Below are positions 25,197 to 36,427 of a DNA stretch of 64,000 nt, piece after piece. A program made the translations under genes and the position numbers. Each line of letters opens with the position of its first letter. The stretch's first letter is position 1. The notes under the pieces are model-generated. The model was not told the DNA's origin and did not search any database. It was given only the letters and a program-made list of their open reading frames with translations. Source of the stretch: Neocallimastix lanati (nom. inval.) (taxonomy: Eukaryota > Neocallimastigomycota > Neocallimastigomycetes > Neocallimastigales > Neocallimastigaceae); contig JACVTC010000101.1 of assembly GCA_016946835.1 (NCBI GenBank), forward strand, positions 253,501-317,500, given 5' to 3'.

Positions 25197-25634
25197 GATT
25201 TTAATAGTTTTTATTTTTATTTTTTATTTTTATTTTTTATTGTTTATTTTTTAATTTTTAATTTTTTTTATTTATTTATTTATTTATTGTTTTTTATTAA
25301 TTGATATAAAAGTTTTTTTTAATAAATTTTTTAAATTATTTACATATGAAAAAAAAAAAAAAAAAAAAAAAAAATTGACATATAAAATTTAAATATATAT
25401 ATTGTAATTAATTATTTAATTAAATTTAAAATTATAAATTTAATTTTTTATTATTAAGATACAGAATGGTTAATCGATCAATTATTGATCGGGATTATTA
25501 AAGTTTACAATTTTGTTCTACAATTTTCTAAAAATGTGGATACTTGCTATTTCTTCGTTAAACGCATCTACATTTAATGTAAAGTGTACCATATACATTA
25601 TTTATTATAATTTTTATATTAATAATATTTTTTA

Positions 25635-25692
<58 letters not shown>

Positions 25693-25734
25693 GTTGCTGT
25701 CATAATATATATATATATTTTTTGAGAGTTTTTT

Positions 25735-25783
<49 letters not shown>

Positions 25784-26085
25784 GTTAACTGAAATATAAT
25801 AATTATTTAAAATTTTTTGTATTGTGTTAAAATCTTTGCTTGTTATATTAAAATATTAAAAAATAAAATATTTTTCTTATTAATTAATATAATTAGAAAT
25901 TGTGATATTTTAAATATTATATTTATTATTTTATTTTTTATTTATAACATATTTTATTATTATTATATTTTTATAATTTTATATTTTTATTCATTACTTT
26001 TTTTTATTTATTATTTTTTATTTTTTATTTTTTATTTTTTATTTTTTTTATAATTAATGTTTCAATTTATTAATAATTATTAATT
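25197..26085. other. Upstream region of the methyltransferase and A/T-rich spacer
   Basis: Poly-A (25350-25374), an ATT array (25636-25692) and a very long poly-T run (about 25736-25780) dominate. A perfect 17-base palindrome at 25475-25491 is the only compact structure. Two plus-strand open frames here are low-complexity and not convincing. Confidence 0.65.
25475..25491. repeat. Perfect palindrome CGATCAATTATTGATCG
   Basis: Eight-base arms CGATCAAT/ATTGATCG flank a single T. It lies about 280 bases upstream of the methyltransferase start. A dimeric-protein binding site is possible, but this could equally be chance. Confidence 0.5.
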
Positions 26086-26089
26086 TCGT

Positions 26090-26890
26090 TTATAGTTATA
26101 TACAACTGTTCAATTCCTTTGGGTATAAAACCTAAATGCACATTTAATGAAGTTTCACAAGAAATGGATTTATATGTCCTGAATATGAAACAATTAAATC
26201 CAAAATAACAAGAAATATATAAATAAACAGCTACCTCCTGATGTAACAAAATTTGATGAAATTCCTGATGAATCAAAATATTATAAAACAGTAAGAAATG
26301 AGAATTTTATAACATTCAAAAGTTTAAATTTAGTAATATTCCAACCCTCATTCCAAGAAAAATTATTTATGAAATATAATGAGGATATATTTGAAGATGG
26401 TATTTTTCATATTGCACCTAAATATTTAGTTATTTAGTGTTCATTACTTGTACTTATATCAAAGATTTAAATAATTTTTTAATCAACATCTTTTTTAATA
26501 TTAAAAACTAAAGAACAATTAGCTTGTAAAATGATATTTGAAGATAATAAATAAAAAAATACTAATAAATATAATAATAAAATTATAATAACTCCAAAAA
26601 TTTTTCATTGTGATTTAGAAAAAGGCATATCTAATACAGCAGAAAAAATATTTCCTAATACAAATATTAAATATTAAATACTGTATTTTGTATTATAAAT
26701 GAGCATTAGAGTTTAAAAAAGCGAATTATGTTATAATGATGTAAAATATAATAATTTATATATTTATTATAAAGTGGTTACAAACTTACCTTTTGTGAAT
26801 CCTGAATATATATAATTGATATTAATAGTAAAATTAGATGTGAAACAAATAATAATGACCAATTTTAGAAATATATTCGTTAATTTATTA
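26090..26890 (+). pseudogene. Decayed Mutator-like (MULE) transposase
   Basis: Plus-strand pieces read CSIPLGIKPKCTFNEVSQEM at about 26107-26165, a FLYWCH-like leader. FDEIPDESKYYKTVRNENF and FKSLNLVIFQPSFQEKLF follow. EDGIFHIAPKYLVI at 26390-26435 resembles the first catalytic block (DGTFxxAP in intact MULEs). Next come LVKMIFEDNK, then TPKIFHCDLEKGISNTAEKIFP at 26593-26659 and CYNDVKYNNLYIYYKVVTNLP at 26730-26797. Stops and frameshifts are frequent, and the first catalytic Asp region is damaged. The element is dead. A type A dispersed repeat abuts its 3' side. Confidence 0.65.
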
Positions 26891-26894
26891 ATTT

Positions 26895-27075
26895 ATTTAT
26901 TAAAATTTTGAAACACCACATTTTCTGAAATGCAACTTTTCTAAATAAAATTTCCATAAAATTTCTATAAAGTTTGACTGAATCATTATTTATTTATTAA
27001 TTTATTTATTTATTTATTTATTAAAATTTTAAAGAGCTACATTTTCCGAAATGAAACACTCCCAACATATATATT
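26895..27075 (-). repeat. Dispersed repeat type A, two units on the minus strand
   Basis: Two related segments (26900-26990 and 27000-27066) carry the reverse complement of the AGTGTTACATTTC-GAAA-TGTGGCTTT core: CCACATTTTCTGAAATGCAAC and CTACATTTTCCGAAATGAAA, the second ending in CACTCCC. A poly-AAAT/TTTA spacer separates them. Compare 2199-2475 and 32865-32995. Confidence 0.6.
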
Positions 27076-28758
27076 AATTTAAAATTTCTAATAGTAAGTT
27101 AATAATATGATTTTCATTATTAAATTTAAATATATATTTATTATAATAATAACAATGAAAAAAATATATTTAAAAATTAGTATCATAATTTTTTAATTAC
27201 TTATAATATCAAGTAAAGAATTACTAAAAATAATTAATAAAACATTTTTATTGTTTTTTTTTTATTGCTATAGAAACCATTATCATTTAAATAAATAAAA
27301 AAAAAAAAAAAAAATTAAATTATTATGTTACATAACTTTATTTTATATTTGAACTTTTACAAGGGAAATTTTTTAATTAATTTAAAAACTTTATTATGTA
27401 AGTTTATTAATATATTAAAAGATTTTAAGTAAATTTTTTTTTTTTTTTATTTTTTAACATTTTTTTAAAATTTTAAAAATATTTTAAAGATTTTTTATTT
27501 TATTATAATATTAAATAATATTAATTAAATAATATTATGTTCATATTAATAAAATAAATACCATTTAAATACATATTTTCTTATTTAATATTTAATTAGA
27601 GTAAATAAGCCATAATGTTATTAAATGGAAAAAAAATATTAAATATAATAATTTGACATGAAATAAAAATATAGTTAGGTTTTAATTTTAATTAACAAAA
27701 ATGAAAAATTTTATATACTTATAATTAAAAAAAAAACAAGAAATATTTTATTTTTTTAATTTTAATTTAGTGTTTAAAATTAAATGAAATTTTGGATTAA
27801 TTAAATGTATTATATATAATTAGAGGAAAATAAAATCAAAAATCTGAATATAATCATAATTTTTTCCAATTAATTTTTATTTTTATAATATATTCCTTGA
27901 AAGATAAAAAAAATAAAAATTTGAAAAAGCAAAAATACGAATATAAAAAATCTATTTTTAATATTGTATAATAGTAATATAAGTGTTATTGAATGAAATA
28001 AAATATTTAATTAAAAATAATTTTAATATACGCCATAACAATAAATCTTTATTCTTTAATCATAAATGAAATATACAATTTATAATTTTTTTTATTATTA
28101 TTTATTTTAATAAAACAATCACAAATATTTTTTATTTTGATATAATTTAAGGAATACATATTAATATTAATAATAATATATATGCAGTTTAATAAATAAT
28201 AAAATTATTTATTAATATAATAATAAAATTAATAGTTATTTCTCTACTTTCAAATTTAATTTCGTAAATCATGATTTTTTTTTATTCTATTTAATAAAAT
28301 TAAAATTTAAGTTTATTATAATAAAAATAATAATTATTTTTATATTTTAAATAACAATTTTATTATTATAAAAAATAAAAATTATATTAATATATTATTA
28401 AAAATATTATTTTAAATTAAAAAAAAATAATCATTATTCTAAATTTAAATATTATTTATTAAATTTATATGGTAATTATAATTTAAATTTATTTATACAA
28501 AAAATAAATAAATAAATAAATAAATATTTTTATTATATATATTTAACAATAAAAAAAAAAAAGTTAAATAATTAAATTCTTTCAAATTATTTTTATTTAA
28601 TTAATGTGAACCATAATAATTAAACTTTTAATATATCATATTACAAATTAATAATTCAACTAAGGAAAAGTGAATTTTTTAATTTTTAATTCTATATATT
28701 ATATTATTAATAATTACTCATTTTTTTTTAATTATTTATTTTAGTTTTATGTTTTAAT

Positions 28759-28807
<49 letters not shown>

Positions 28808-29640
28808 CTATTATAGTTCATTTTTTTATAATAAAAAAAAATATAATAAAATTATTTTTTGAAATAAATATATATATTTATAATATATATTATTATATGA
28901 AAAATAAATAATTATCTTTATATTTTAGAGAAAAGTATTTTAAAAATTTTATAGATAAATTTTATGTTAATAAAAAAAAAAATTTAAATATAAAATATTT
29001 TATAATTCATTATTTAATGTAGCCAATTATATAACATAAAATATATATTGCTATTTTGATAAATTATAATATTAATACTAATATACTTTAAAGTAATTAT
29101 ATTTTGTATACATCATTGAAGTAATGTTTTTTAAATTAAATTAAAATTAATTAATTATTAATAAATATTATACACATAAAAGCTTTTTTAAATAAGTTTT
29201 TAGAATTAAAGGATTTCTTAAGGAATTAGTATTAAATTTATATTAAAAGTCCAATTTTTTAATAATAATGATAGTAATAATAAAGAATAATATATAATAG
29301 CAAAAAAAATTATGTTTATTATATAAATTCTAGTAATATGACCAAAAATCCATATATATTTTAATGAATTTAATATTTACCATTTGAATTTAATTAAAAA
29401 ACTAAATTTATTTCTATTATTTTTTTATGAAAAATATTTATATAATTTTGGCCCATTTTTTCAATATTTTTCCATTTTTTAATTTATTTCTTAACAATTA
29501 AGGTTTTTTAAAATCTTTTTTTTTTTTTATGTATATCATAATAGAATTTATTTTAAGTAATTATAATAATAATTAAAATTTATATATATATTTTTTTATT
29601 TTTTAAAACAATTCATTATGAAATTATACCAAAAAAAAAA
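27076..29640. other. A/T-desert upstream of GH3 copy 1
   Basis: No gene or clear repeat was seen apart from homopolymers, including about 40 T at 28761-28802. An AAGGATTTCTTAAGGAATTA segment at 29210-29229 loosely resembles the AAGGAGAATTC element found upstream of copies 2, 4 and 5. Confidence 0.6.
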
Positions 29641-29700
29641 AAGTATAAAAACATTATTATTTTCCAATTTTTTTTAAAATTCATATATTAATTATTTAAT
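29641..29700 (+). promoter_or_regulatory. Core promoter block of GH3 copy 1
   Basis: The TATA-like GTATAAAA at 29643-29650 lies about 245 bases before the ATG. It is followed by a pyrimidine-rich ATTTTCCAATTTTTTTT tract and AAAATTCATATATTAATTAT. The same order of elements occurs upstream of all five copies, although surrounding flanks are not otherwise similar. This makes a retained promoter likely. Confidence 0.55.
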
Positions 29701-29889
29701 TAATATAATAATAAAAGAACAGTAATAAAACAGTAATAAAACATTAATAATTAAAATTATTATTAAATTTGTAAATCTTTAAATCTATTTAGATATAAAT
29801 AATAATTTTATACTAAATATAAAAATAAAATATAGAATATAGAATAAAATATAAATATATATAAACATAAAAAAAAAAAAAAATTAAAA

Positions 29890-32283
29890 ATGAGATTATC
29901 TACTATTTTATCTACCGTTTCTATTCTTTTCGCTTCTAAGACTTTAGCTATGTCTTGGGAAGAAGCTGATAAAAAAGCAAGAAAATGGTGTGAAGATTTA
30001 ACAAATGAAGAAAAAATAGCTATCGTCACTGGTAGAGAAAATATGACTGGTGTTTGTGTCGGTTCTATTGATCCAATTGAAAGAAAAGGTTTCAAGGGTC
30101 TTTGTCTTCAAGATGGTCCTGCTGGTGTAAGATTTGCTAATGGTACTGCTACTTCTTGGCAAGCCGCTATCAATACTGCTGCTACTTTCGATAGAACTTT
30201 ATTATATAAGGTTGGTGAAGCTCAAGGTAACGAGTTTTACCAAAGAGGTATTAATGTTGCTTTAGCTCCAGCTATGAATATTCAACGTGCTCCAGCTGCA
30301 GGAAGAATTTGGGAAAGTTATGGTGAAGATCCTTTCCTTGCTGGTCAATGTGGTATTGAAGTTATTAAAGGTATGCAATCTAAAGGTGTTATTGCTACCG
30401 CTAAGCATTACATTGGTAATGATCAAGAAAATAATCGTGGAGCTTCATCTTCAAATATTCCAGAACAAGCTCTTTGGGAAGTTTATATGGAACCATTCTA
30501 TCGTGCTGTTAATGATGCTTCCGTTGATGCCATTATGTCTTCTTATAATGCTATCAATGGAACTTATGCTGTTCAAAATAAAAGACTTTTGACTGATTAT
30601 TTAAAAGGAAAATTAGAATTCCAAGGTTTTGTAATGTCAGATTGGTGGTCAATTTATGATGTTGAAAAGAGTTTCGGAGCTGGAATGGATATGAATATGC
30701 CAGGTGGTAAATATTGGGGTCCAGATTATGTTGGTGATAGTTTCTGGGGTGAACATATTCAAGAATGTATTGATAAAGATATTTTCCCTCAAGAAAGATT
30801 AGATGATGCTGTATTACGTATTATTCGTTCATTATATAAAGCAGAACAAATGGATGATTATCCAGATGTTAATTTATATGTTGAAACTAATACTAAAGAA
30901 AATACGGCACTTAATAGAAAAGTTGGAGCTGATAGTAATGTTTTATTAAAGAATGATGATGCTATTCTTCCAATTAAGAAAACTAATAAAATAAAGAAGA
31001 TAGCAGTTATTGGTAAAGATTCTATGCCAGCTAAATTCTGTTCTGATTTAGGATGTGCTGATGGTACTCTTCCTCTTGGTTGGGGTTCTGGTACTACCGA
31101 TTTCAAATATATTGTTGATCCTCTTTCTGCTATCAGTAAGAGAGCAAAGAAAGAAGATATTGAAGTTGTTAGTTATGGAAAAGATGATGCTAAAGGAGGA
31201 GCTGAAGCTGCTAAAGATGCCGATTTAGCTATTGTTTTCGTTCAAGCCGATTCTGGTGAAGAATATATTACAGTTGAAGGAAACAAAGGAGATCGTCAAA
31301 GTTTAGATTTATGGCATGATGGAAATGAATTAATTGATGCAGTTGCTTCTGCTAATAAGAATACTATTGTTGTTATTCATGCTCCAGGACCTGTTAATGT
31401 TCCATTCTTAGATAAAGTTAAAGGTATTGTATTCGCAGGTATGCCAGGTCAAGAAAGTGGTAATGCTATCACCGATGTTTTATTCGGAGATGTTAATCCA
31501 TCTGGTCATTTACCATACACTTGGGCTCCTCGTGAAGATTATCCAACCGATGTTAAATATGATGCAGCTCTTCAAGGAGGAGGTGAAGAAAAAACTCAAT
31601 ATGATTATGATGAAGGATTATTTGTTGGATATCGTTGGTTCGATAAGAAAGGAATTGAACCAACCTTCGCTTTTGGATATGGTTTATCTTACACCACTTT
31701 TGAATATTCTGATTTAAAAGTTGAAATGAAAGAAGATGGACTTCATGTTTCAGTAACTGTTACTAATACCGGATCAGTTGCAGGAGCAGCAGTTCCAATG
31801 ATTTTCCTTTCATTCCCAGATGTTGTTAAAGATTATCCATCTCGTTTATTCAAAGGATTTGATAAGATGATGTTAGAAGCAGGAGAAAGTAAAACTACTA
31901 AAATCTTTATTGATAATCATGATCTTTCCTACTTTGATGTTGAATCTATGAAATTTGTTAAACCAGAAGAAGGAGAATACACAGTTTTTGCTGGATCTAA
32001 TGCCCGAGATTTACCACTTAAAGTAAATGTTTCTGCTAATGCTGGAGAAACTGGAGAAGCAGGTGAAGATAACAATGAATCAGATGCTGAAGAAGATATT
32101 GGAGATCTTCCAGAAAACGATGATGTTAAAGAAGTTGATGAAGACAGTAATGATGAAGAAGCTGAAACTGAAGCTGCTGAAGAAGAAGAATCTTCAAATG
32201 AAACTGAAAAGAATACTACTGAAGTCAAAAAGCCTGTTAAAACTAGAACTATTAGAAAATGCATTATCAAAAAGAAGAATTAA
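29890..32283 (+). CDS. Secreted GH3 beta-glucosidase, copy 1
   Basis: The protein is 797 residues and intronless. A signal peptide at 1-20 (cleavage probably after KTLA) suggests export. The GH3 N-terminal barrel spans about 44-316, with the LQDGPAGVR substrate pocket at 73-81, GEDPFL at 145-150 and KHYIGNDQE at 172-180. The nucleophile is D251 in GFVMSDW. The GH3 C domain spans about 345-575, with E463 in TVEGNKGDR as the likely acid/base. An FnIII-like domain follows at about 590-712. The family hydrolyses terminal beta-linked glucose, so this copy probably converts cellobiose to glucose. An acidic Glu/Asp/Asn tail (about 715-778) and a basic end (KTRTIRKCIIKKKN) close the protein. There is no dockerin, so it is probably not a cellulosome subunit. 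This is the most divergent of the five copies, with a cluster of changes at 213-281 around the nucleophile (AIMSS, GKLE, WWSIY, PDYV). Its C-terminal tail also has its own sequence. It converges tail to tail on copy 2. Confidence 0.95.
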   Translation: MRLSTILSTVSILFASKTLAMSWEEADKKARKWCEDLTNEEKIAIVTGRENMTGVCVGSIDPIERKGFKGLCLQDGPAGVRFANGTATSWQAAINTAATFDRTLLYKVGEAQGNEFYQRGINVALAPAMNIQRAPAAGRIWESYGEDPFLAGQCGIEVIKGMQSKGVIATAKHYIGNDQENNRGASSSNIPEQALWEVYMEPFYRAVNDASVDAIMSSYNAINGTYAVQNKRLLTDYLKGKLEFQGFVMSDWWSIYDVEKSFGAGMDMNMPGGKYWGPDYVGDSFWGEHIQECIDKDIFPQERLDDAVLRIIRSLYKAEQMDDYPDVNLYVETNTKENTALNRKVGADSNVLLKNDDAILPIKKTNKIKKIAVIGKDSMPAKFCSDLGCADGTLPLGWGSGTTDFKYIVDPLSAISKRAKKEDIEVVSYGKDDAKGGAEAAKDADLAIVFVQADSGEEYITVEGNKGDRQSLDLWHDGNELIDAVASANKNTIVVIHAPGPVNVPFLDKVKGIVFAGMPGQESGNAITDVLFGDVNPSGHLPYTWAPREDYPTDVKYDAALQGGGEEKTQYDYDEGLFVGYRWFDKKGIEPTFAFGYGLSYTTFEYSDLKVEMKEDGLHVSVTVTNTGSVAGAAVPMIFLSFPDVVKDYPSRLFKGFDKMMLEAGESKTTKIFIDNHDLSYFDVESMKFVKPEEGEYTVFAGSNARDLPLKVNVSANAGETGEAGEDNNESDAEEDIGDLPENDDVKEVDEDSNDEEAETEAAEEEESSNETEKNTTEVKKPVKTRTIRKCIIKKKN

Positions 32284-32864
32284 ATGGATTAATAATAAAA
32301 AAAAATTATAAAAATTAAATATAGAATTACATTATATATATAAAACGAATTAAAAAATGTATATATAATGTATATATAATATATATATATATAACCACTA
32401 AAACATATTAGAGAATATATGTTTATTTATATTTTACTATATGTTTAAATATAAAAATTTTTTTATAAAAATTTATATATATATAAATAAAAATAAATTA
32501 TTATTTTGACTATTATAAAGTTAGAATAAGTAATATTAAATAATAAATAATAAATAGTAAAAATATTGAAAATAAATTCATTTTTTACTAAATATATTAA
32601 TTAGTAATACAAAAAAATTTTTTTTTAAAAATTATTAAAAGAACTACAAACAGTGACATTTAAAGATAGTAAATAATTAAATAATATAAATATATATATT
32701 TTTCAATGTAATAATTTGAAATAAAAAAAAATTAAAAAATAAAATTTACCAATATATTTTTTAAAAAAAAAAAAATATATATTTTATAAATTTTAAAATT
32801 AATATATCAATAATAGTATATGGGATTAAAAATATTGAAATATGGTTTTAAAAATATTGGTATA

Positions 32865-32995
32865 AATGTGGTAGTGTTGCATTCCGGAAAGTTATCTTTT
32901 AGAAAATGTGGCTTTTTAAAATTTTAATAAATGAGTAAATAATTAAATTAATAAATAAATAATTTTAATAAATAATATCAAATTAGAGTTTAATA
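32865..32995 (+). repeat. Dispersed repeat type A
   Basis: It contains GGTAGTGTTGCATTCCGGAAAG, then TTTTAGAAAATGTGGCTTTTT and an A/T tail ending AATATCAAATTAGAG. The order and tail are as in the 2199-2475 pair. Confidence 0.65.
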
Positions 32996-33001
32996 TTTTT
33001 T

Positions 33002-33039
<38 letters not shown>

Positions 33040-33779
33040 ATTTATGTATATTTTGAAAATAAAAAAATTTTTTTATTAAAAAAAAAATAAAATATTCTTG
33101 ATATATATAAAAAGTGTTTAAAATAAAAAAAATATATATGTGTAAAATTTAAAAGGATTTATATATATTAAGAACATAAAAAAATTATTCTTTATATATT
33201 TTTAAAAAAATTATTCTTTACTTTAATAAAATATTATAATTAAAAATTTTATAAATATTTAAAAAAAATATATATATATAAAGTATCATTTAAAAATAAA
33301 ATATTATTTAAAAAAATAAAATTTTCTCGAAATATGTAAAAAGTATTTAAAATATAAAAAATATCTTTTTTTTTTTTTTTTTTTTTTTTTATTATTATTT
33401 TTATTACGTATTTAAATAGAAAATTTTTGTTTTATAGTGTAAAAGGTTATTTATATAAAAAAAATAAAAATATTTAATAGAAAATTTGTTTTATAACATT
33501 CATAAAAATTAATGATATATATATATATTAGACATAATAAATTCTAAAAATAAAAACAATAATAAAATAATTATTTAGAAATATTTAATGATAAAAAATA
33601 TTTTTAATATTTTTTTTAAAATTAAATTTTTAAAAAGTACTAAAATTTTAAACAATTATGAATTTTTAATTAAGAAAAATTTTAATTTTTAATAATTATT
33701 TTAATAGAATTGAGATAATCTTTTTCATTTAATCATTACTTTTACATTTATTATAAATTAGTATTTATACTAAATAAGC

Positions 33780-33963
33780 TATAATTCAACAATATCATTT
33801 CAAGGGTTTACATTGTCCATTAATTTGGATTCTATAGTTTTATTTTTTTCAATTAAAATATTTATTTCATCAGTTTTTCCTAATTCTTTTATTTTTTTTT
33901 TAAATTCCTATACTTTTCTTTTTGTAATATTATAAGATAAAGATTCTTCTTTTCTTAGTAAAT
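33780..33963 (-). pseudogene. Lys/Glu-rich coding relic, family unknown
   Basis: The minus strand reads KEESLSYNITKRKV, one stop, then EFKKKIKELGKTDEINILI and EKNKTIESKLMDNVNP, another stop, and NDIVEL. This is a coherent amphipathic, coiled-coil-like stretch of about 58 residues, too ordered for random A/T DNA. No family was recognised. Origin from a mobile element or a lost gene is equally possible. Confidence 0.35.
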
Positions 33964-34239
33964 AGAAAATATAATATCTATATAATTATTTATCATTTCT
34001 TATTATTTTATATTTTATTATTTAAATTGAATTTTTTTTATTTTTTATATTTATTTATTTTTTATTTATAGTTAATTGTTTATTATATATTTTTATTATT
34101 TAAATTTTGTCATTTATTATAAATGAATTAATAATTCTTATTCAGTCTTTTTTGTTATAAAGTAATTAAGAAAATATTAAAAATATTTTTATTTTTTTAA
34201 TAATATAGTTTTATTTATTTCTAAATCTAAATATAATTT

Positions 34240-34350
34240 ATTTACTTATTTATTTATATATAATTGTATTAAAAAATATTAAAAATCTTACGGCGTCAAA
34301 TTATAATATGAACGCCATATTGCCAAATGCAACTTTCAGATCCATAAATT
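34240..34350 (+). repeat. Dispersed hairpin repeat, type B
   Basis: It has ATTAAAAAATATTAAAAATC, then TTACGGCGTCAAATT, loop, GAACGCCATATTGCCAAATG and CAACTTTC. GGCGT and ACGCC pair as a stem. It closely matches 23650-23715. Confidence 0.65.
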
Positions 34351-35529
34351 TAACAAAAATATTGGACTATGATATTAAATAATTTTAATTAAACTATATA
34401 TATTTATTTTTTTATAACATTTTTTATTATTATTATTTTTTATTTAATAAAACTATAAATACCTTTTTATTCATAATGTAAAGTTATATATACCAGATAC
34501 TTTTTTTGTTTTTTTAAATAATAAAATATTAAACATGATACTAATACATATTATTTTAATATTTTTTTTATATATTTCTTTTTAAATATGATAAAATAAA
34601 GTATATTACGGTATAATATGTATTTTTTAACAGCTTCTTATTTTATTTTTATTTTTTTTTTTTAAATTTTAATATTACAAAGTAAATTAAGATATAATAA
34701 AATTATAATATTATAATATAAAATTAAATAAAAACAACATTTTTTTTTTAAAAAAAAAAAAAAAAAATTTAAAATATTAAGTAAATATAAGTTTATATTG
34801 GTTACTTATTATAAAAATATATAAAAACTTATTATATATATATATATAAAATAACTTATATCACCTTATATAATAAGTTACCAATATAAAGTTATTTCAT
34901 ATATATATACATATTTTTTTTTTTTTTTTTTTCAAATAATAAAATTTATAAAATTAAATATAACATGATAATCAATGTGTAATATTTTAATATTTACTAT
35001 AAAAATCTAATTTAAAAATATTGAATAATTTTATGATTCTTTATTTTAATAAAATTTAAGTTTGTTATAGATAAAAGTGTCAATTAAATACTATAAAAAA
35101 TTATTTTTTCATAGGCTCATATGCATTATTATATAATTACTATTTGAAAAAGATAAAATTACTGATAATTTTTCTAATTAAAGTTTATAAGTTTATACTG
35201 TCAAATACTTAAATTAATTATTCATTCAAAAGATAATATAATAATAGGAAAATTTAATTAATTTTAATTTTAGTTATCAATTTTAACTTTTAAATAAATA
35301 AATATTATATTATATTACAGTTTTTAATTAATATTTATTATTTTTGGATGATGGTAAACAGAAAATTTTTAATATATATATTATATAAATAATTGATAGA
35401 ATTTATAATTAGAAAAAAAAAAAAAAAAAATATTAAATAAAATTACCAAAACATAGTAGTAATAAAGTTTAAATATATATATTTTATATTTTATATAATA
35501 TATATATATATTTATATAGCTTAATATTA

Positions 35530-35880
35530 TAAATTCAGTATTGTCCAATCCAACAATATAGGTTACTGTAGGGGGCCATGGTTCGAATCTTAAACATTAC
35601 ACCAAATAAGTACTGAAGTTTTCTTAGTTGCTTATTCACCTAAATCTAATACTACATTACAACTTAATCATAGGCTTTGGTTAATTCTATAGGAATTAAG
35701 TTGAACAAATTCTAATATGATAATAATTACTTCATCATGGGTGAGTGAATGATTCCAGTTCCGATGCTTGATGTCAATAAAGATATATTTAGGAAAGTAT
35801 AGCGAATTCAGCTCCGTGTAACGACTTGTTGTGAGTGGCAACGCAGTGCTGTTATGCCATATATCATCATACATTTTATT
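35530..35880. other. Unassigned island of complex sequence
   Basis: About 350 bases of markedly higher complexity and GC. The minus strand is open for 68 codons (35874-35668) with a balanced, protein-like composition (TTSRYTELNSLYFPKYI, IDIKHRNWNHSL). It then runs on with stops to about 35540. On the plus strand GGTTCGAATC at 35579-35588 looks like a tRNA T-loop, but no T stem, A box or acceptor stem is present, so it is not a tRNA gene. It could be a SINE-like relic, an LTR piece or a gene remnant. Confidence 0.3.
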
Positions 35881-36427
35881 ATTTTATAATTTAATAAATA
35901 ATTATTTCTGATATATATATTAAATTTCAACCAATTACAATTATATATATAAAAAAAAAAAAAAAAAAAAAAACATTTAAACAATAATTTATTTATTTTT
36001 AATTATAACTTCCTTCATAGATTCAATATAAGTGAATGCTATAAATTTTAAATTTTTTAAAATATCTTATTAAGATTTACTATATAATTACATAAGCTTT
36101 ATGTAATTTATTAATAATTAATATAAAACAAAATTAAAACATCAAATTTGAAAAAAAATTTTTTTTATTTAATGAATTATATTTATTAATATTTTATTTA
36201 TTAATATTTTATTTTTATTAATTAATATTTACATAATTCCATTAATCATTTAGATTTTATGAATTAATAAATATATATATTAAAATTTTATAAAGATAGT
36301 AATAAGATTATAATATTTTATTTATTTACTATTTTTTAAAGATTATAGATTTTAATTTATTTTATTGTTATATATATATTAATTCTATTGTATATTTATT
36401 GAATTATTTATTGAACTATCTATTGCA

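Larger units (their letters stand above)
32284..36427. other. Spacer between convergent GH3 copies 1 and 2
   Basis: About 4.1 kb of A/T-rich DNA contains a type A repeat (32865-32995), a coiled-coil-like coding relic (33780-33963, minus), a type B repeat (34240-34350) and a more complex island (35530-35880). No intact gene was seen. The 3' flanks of copies 1 and 2 do not resemble each other. Confidence 0.65.

Noticed and set aside
25817-26053. 78-codon plus-strand frame
   Set aside because: It is Phe/Ile/Tyr/Leu low-complexity translation of A/T DNA.
29808-30095. Antisense frame over the GH3 start, seen at every copy
   Set aside because: It is the complement of conserved coding sequence and has no independent support.
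31929-32270. Ser-rich antisense frame opposite the GH3 acidic tail, repeated in all copies
   Set aside because: It is the shadow of GAA/GAT-rich codons on the opposite strand. The sense gene explains it fully.
35579-35588. Possible tRNA gene (GGTTCGAATC)
   Set aside because: No five-base T stem, no A box and no acceptor stem around it.
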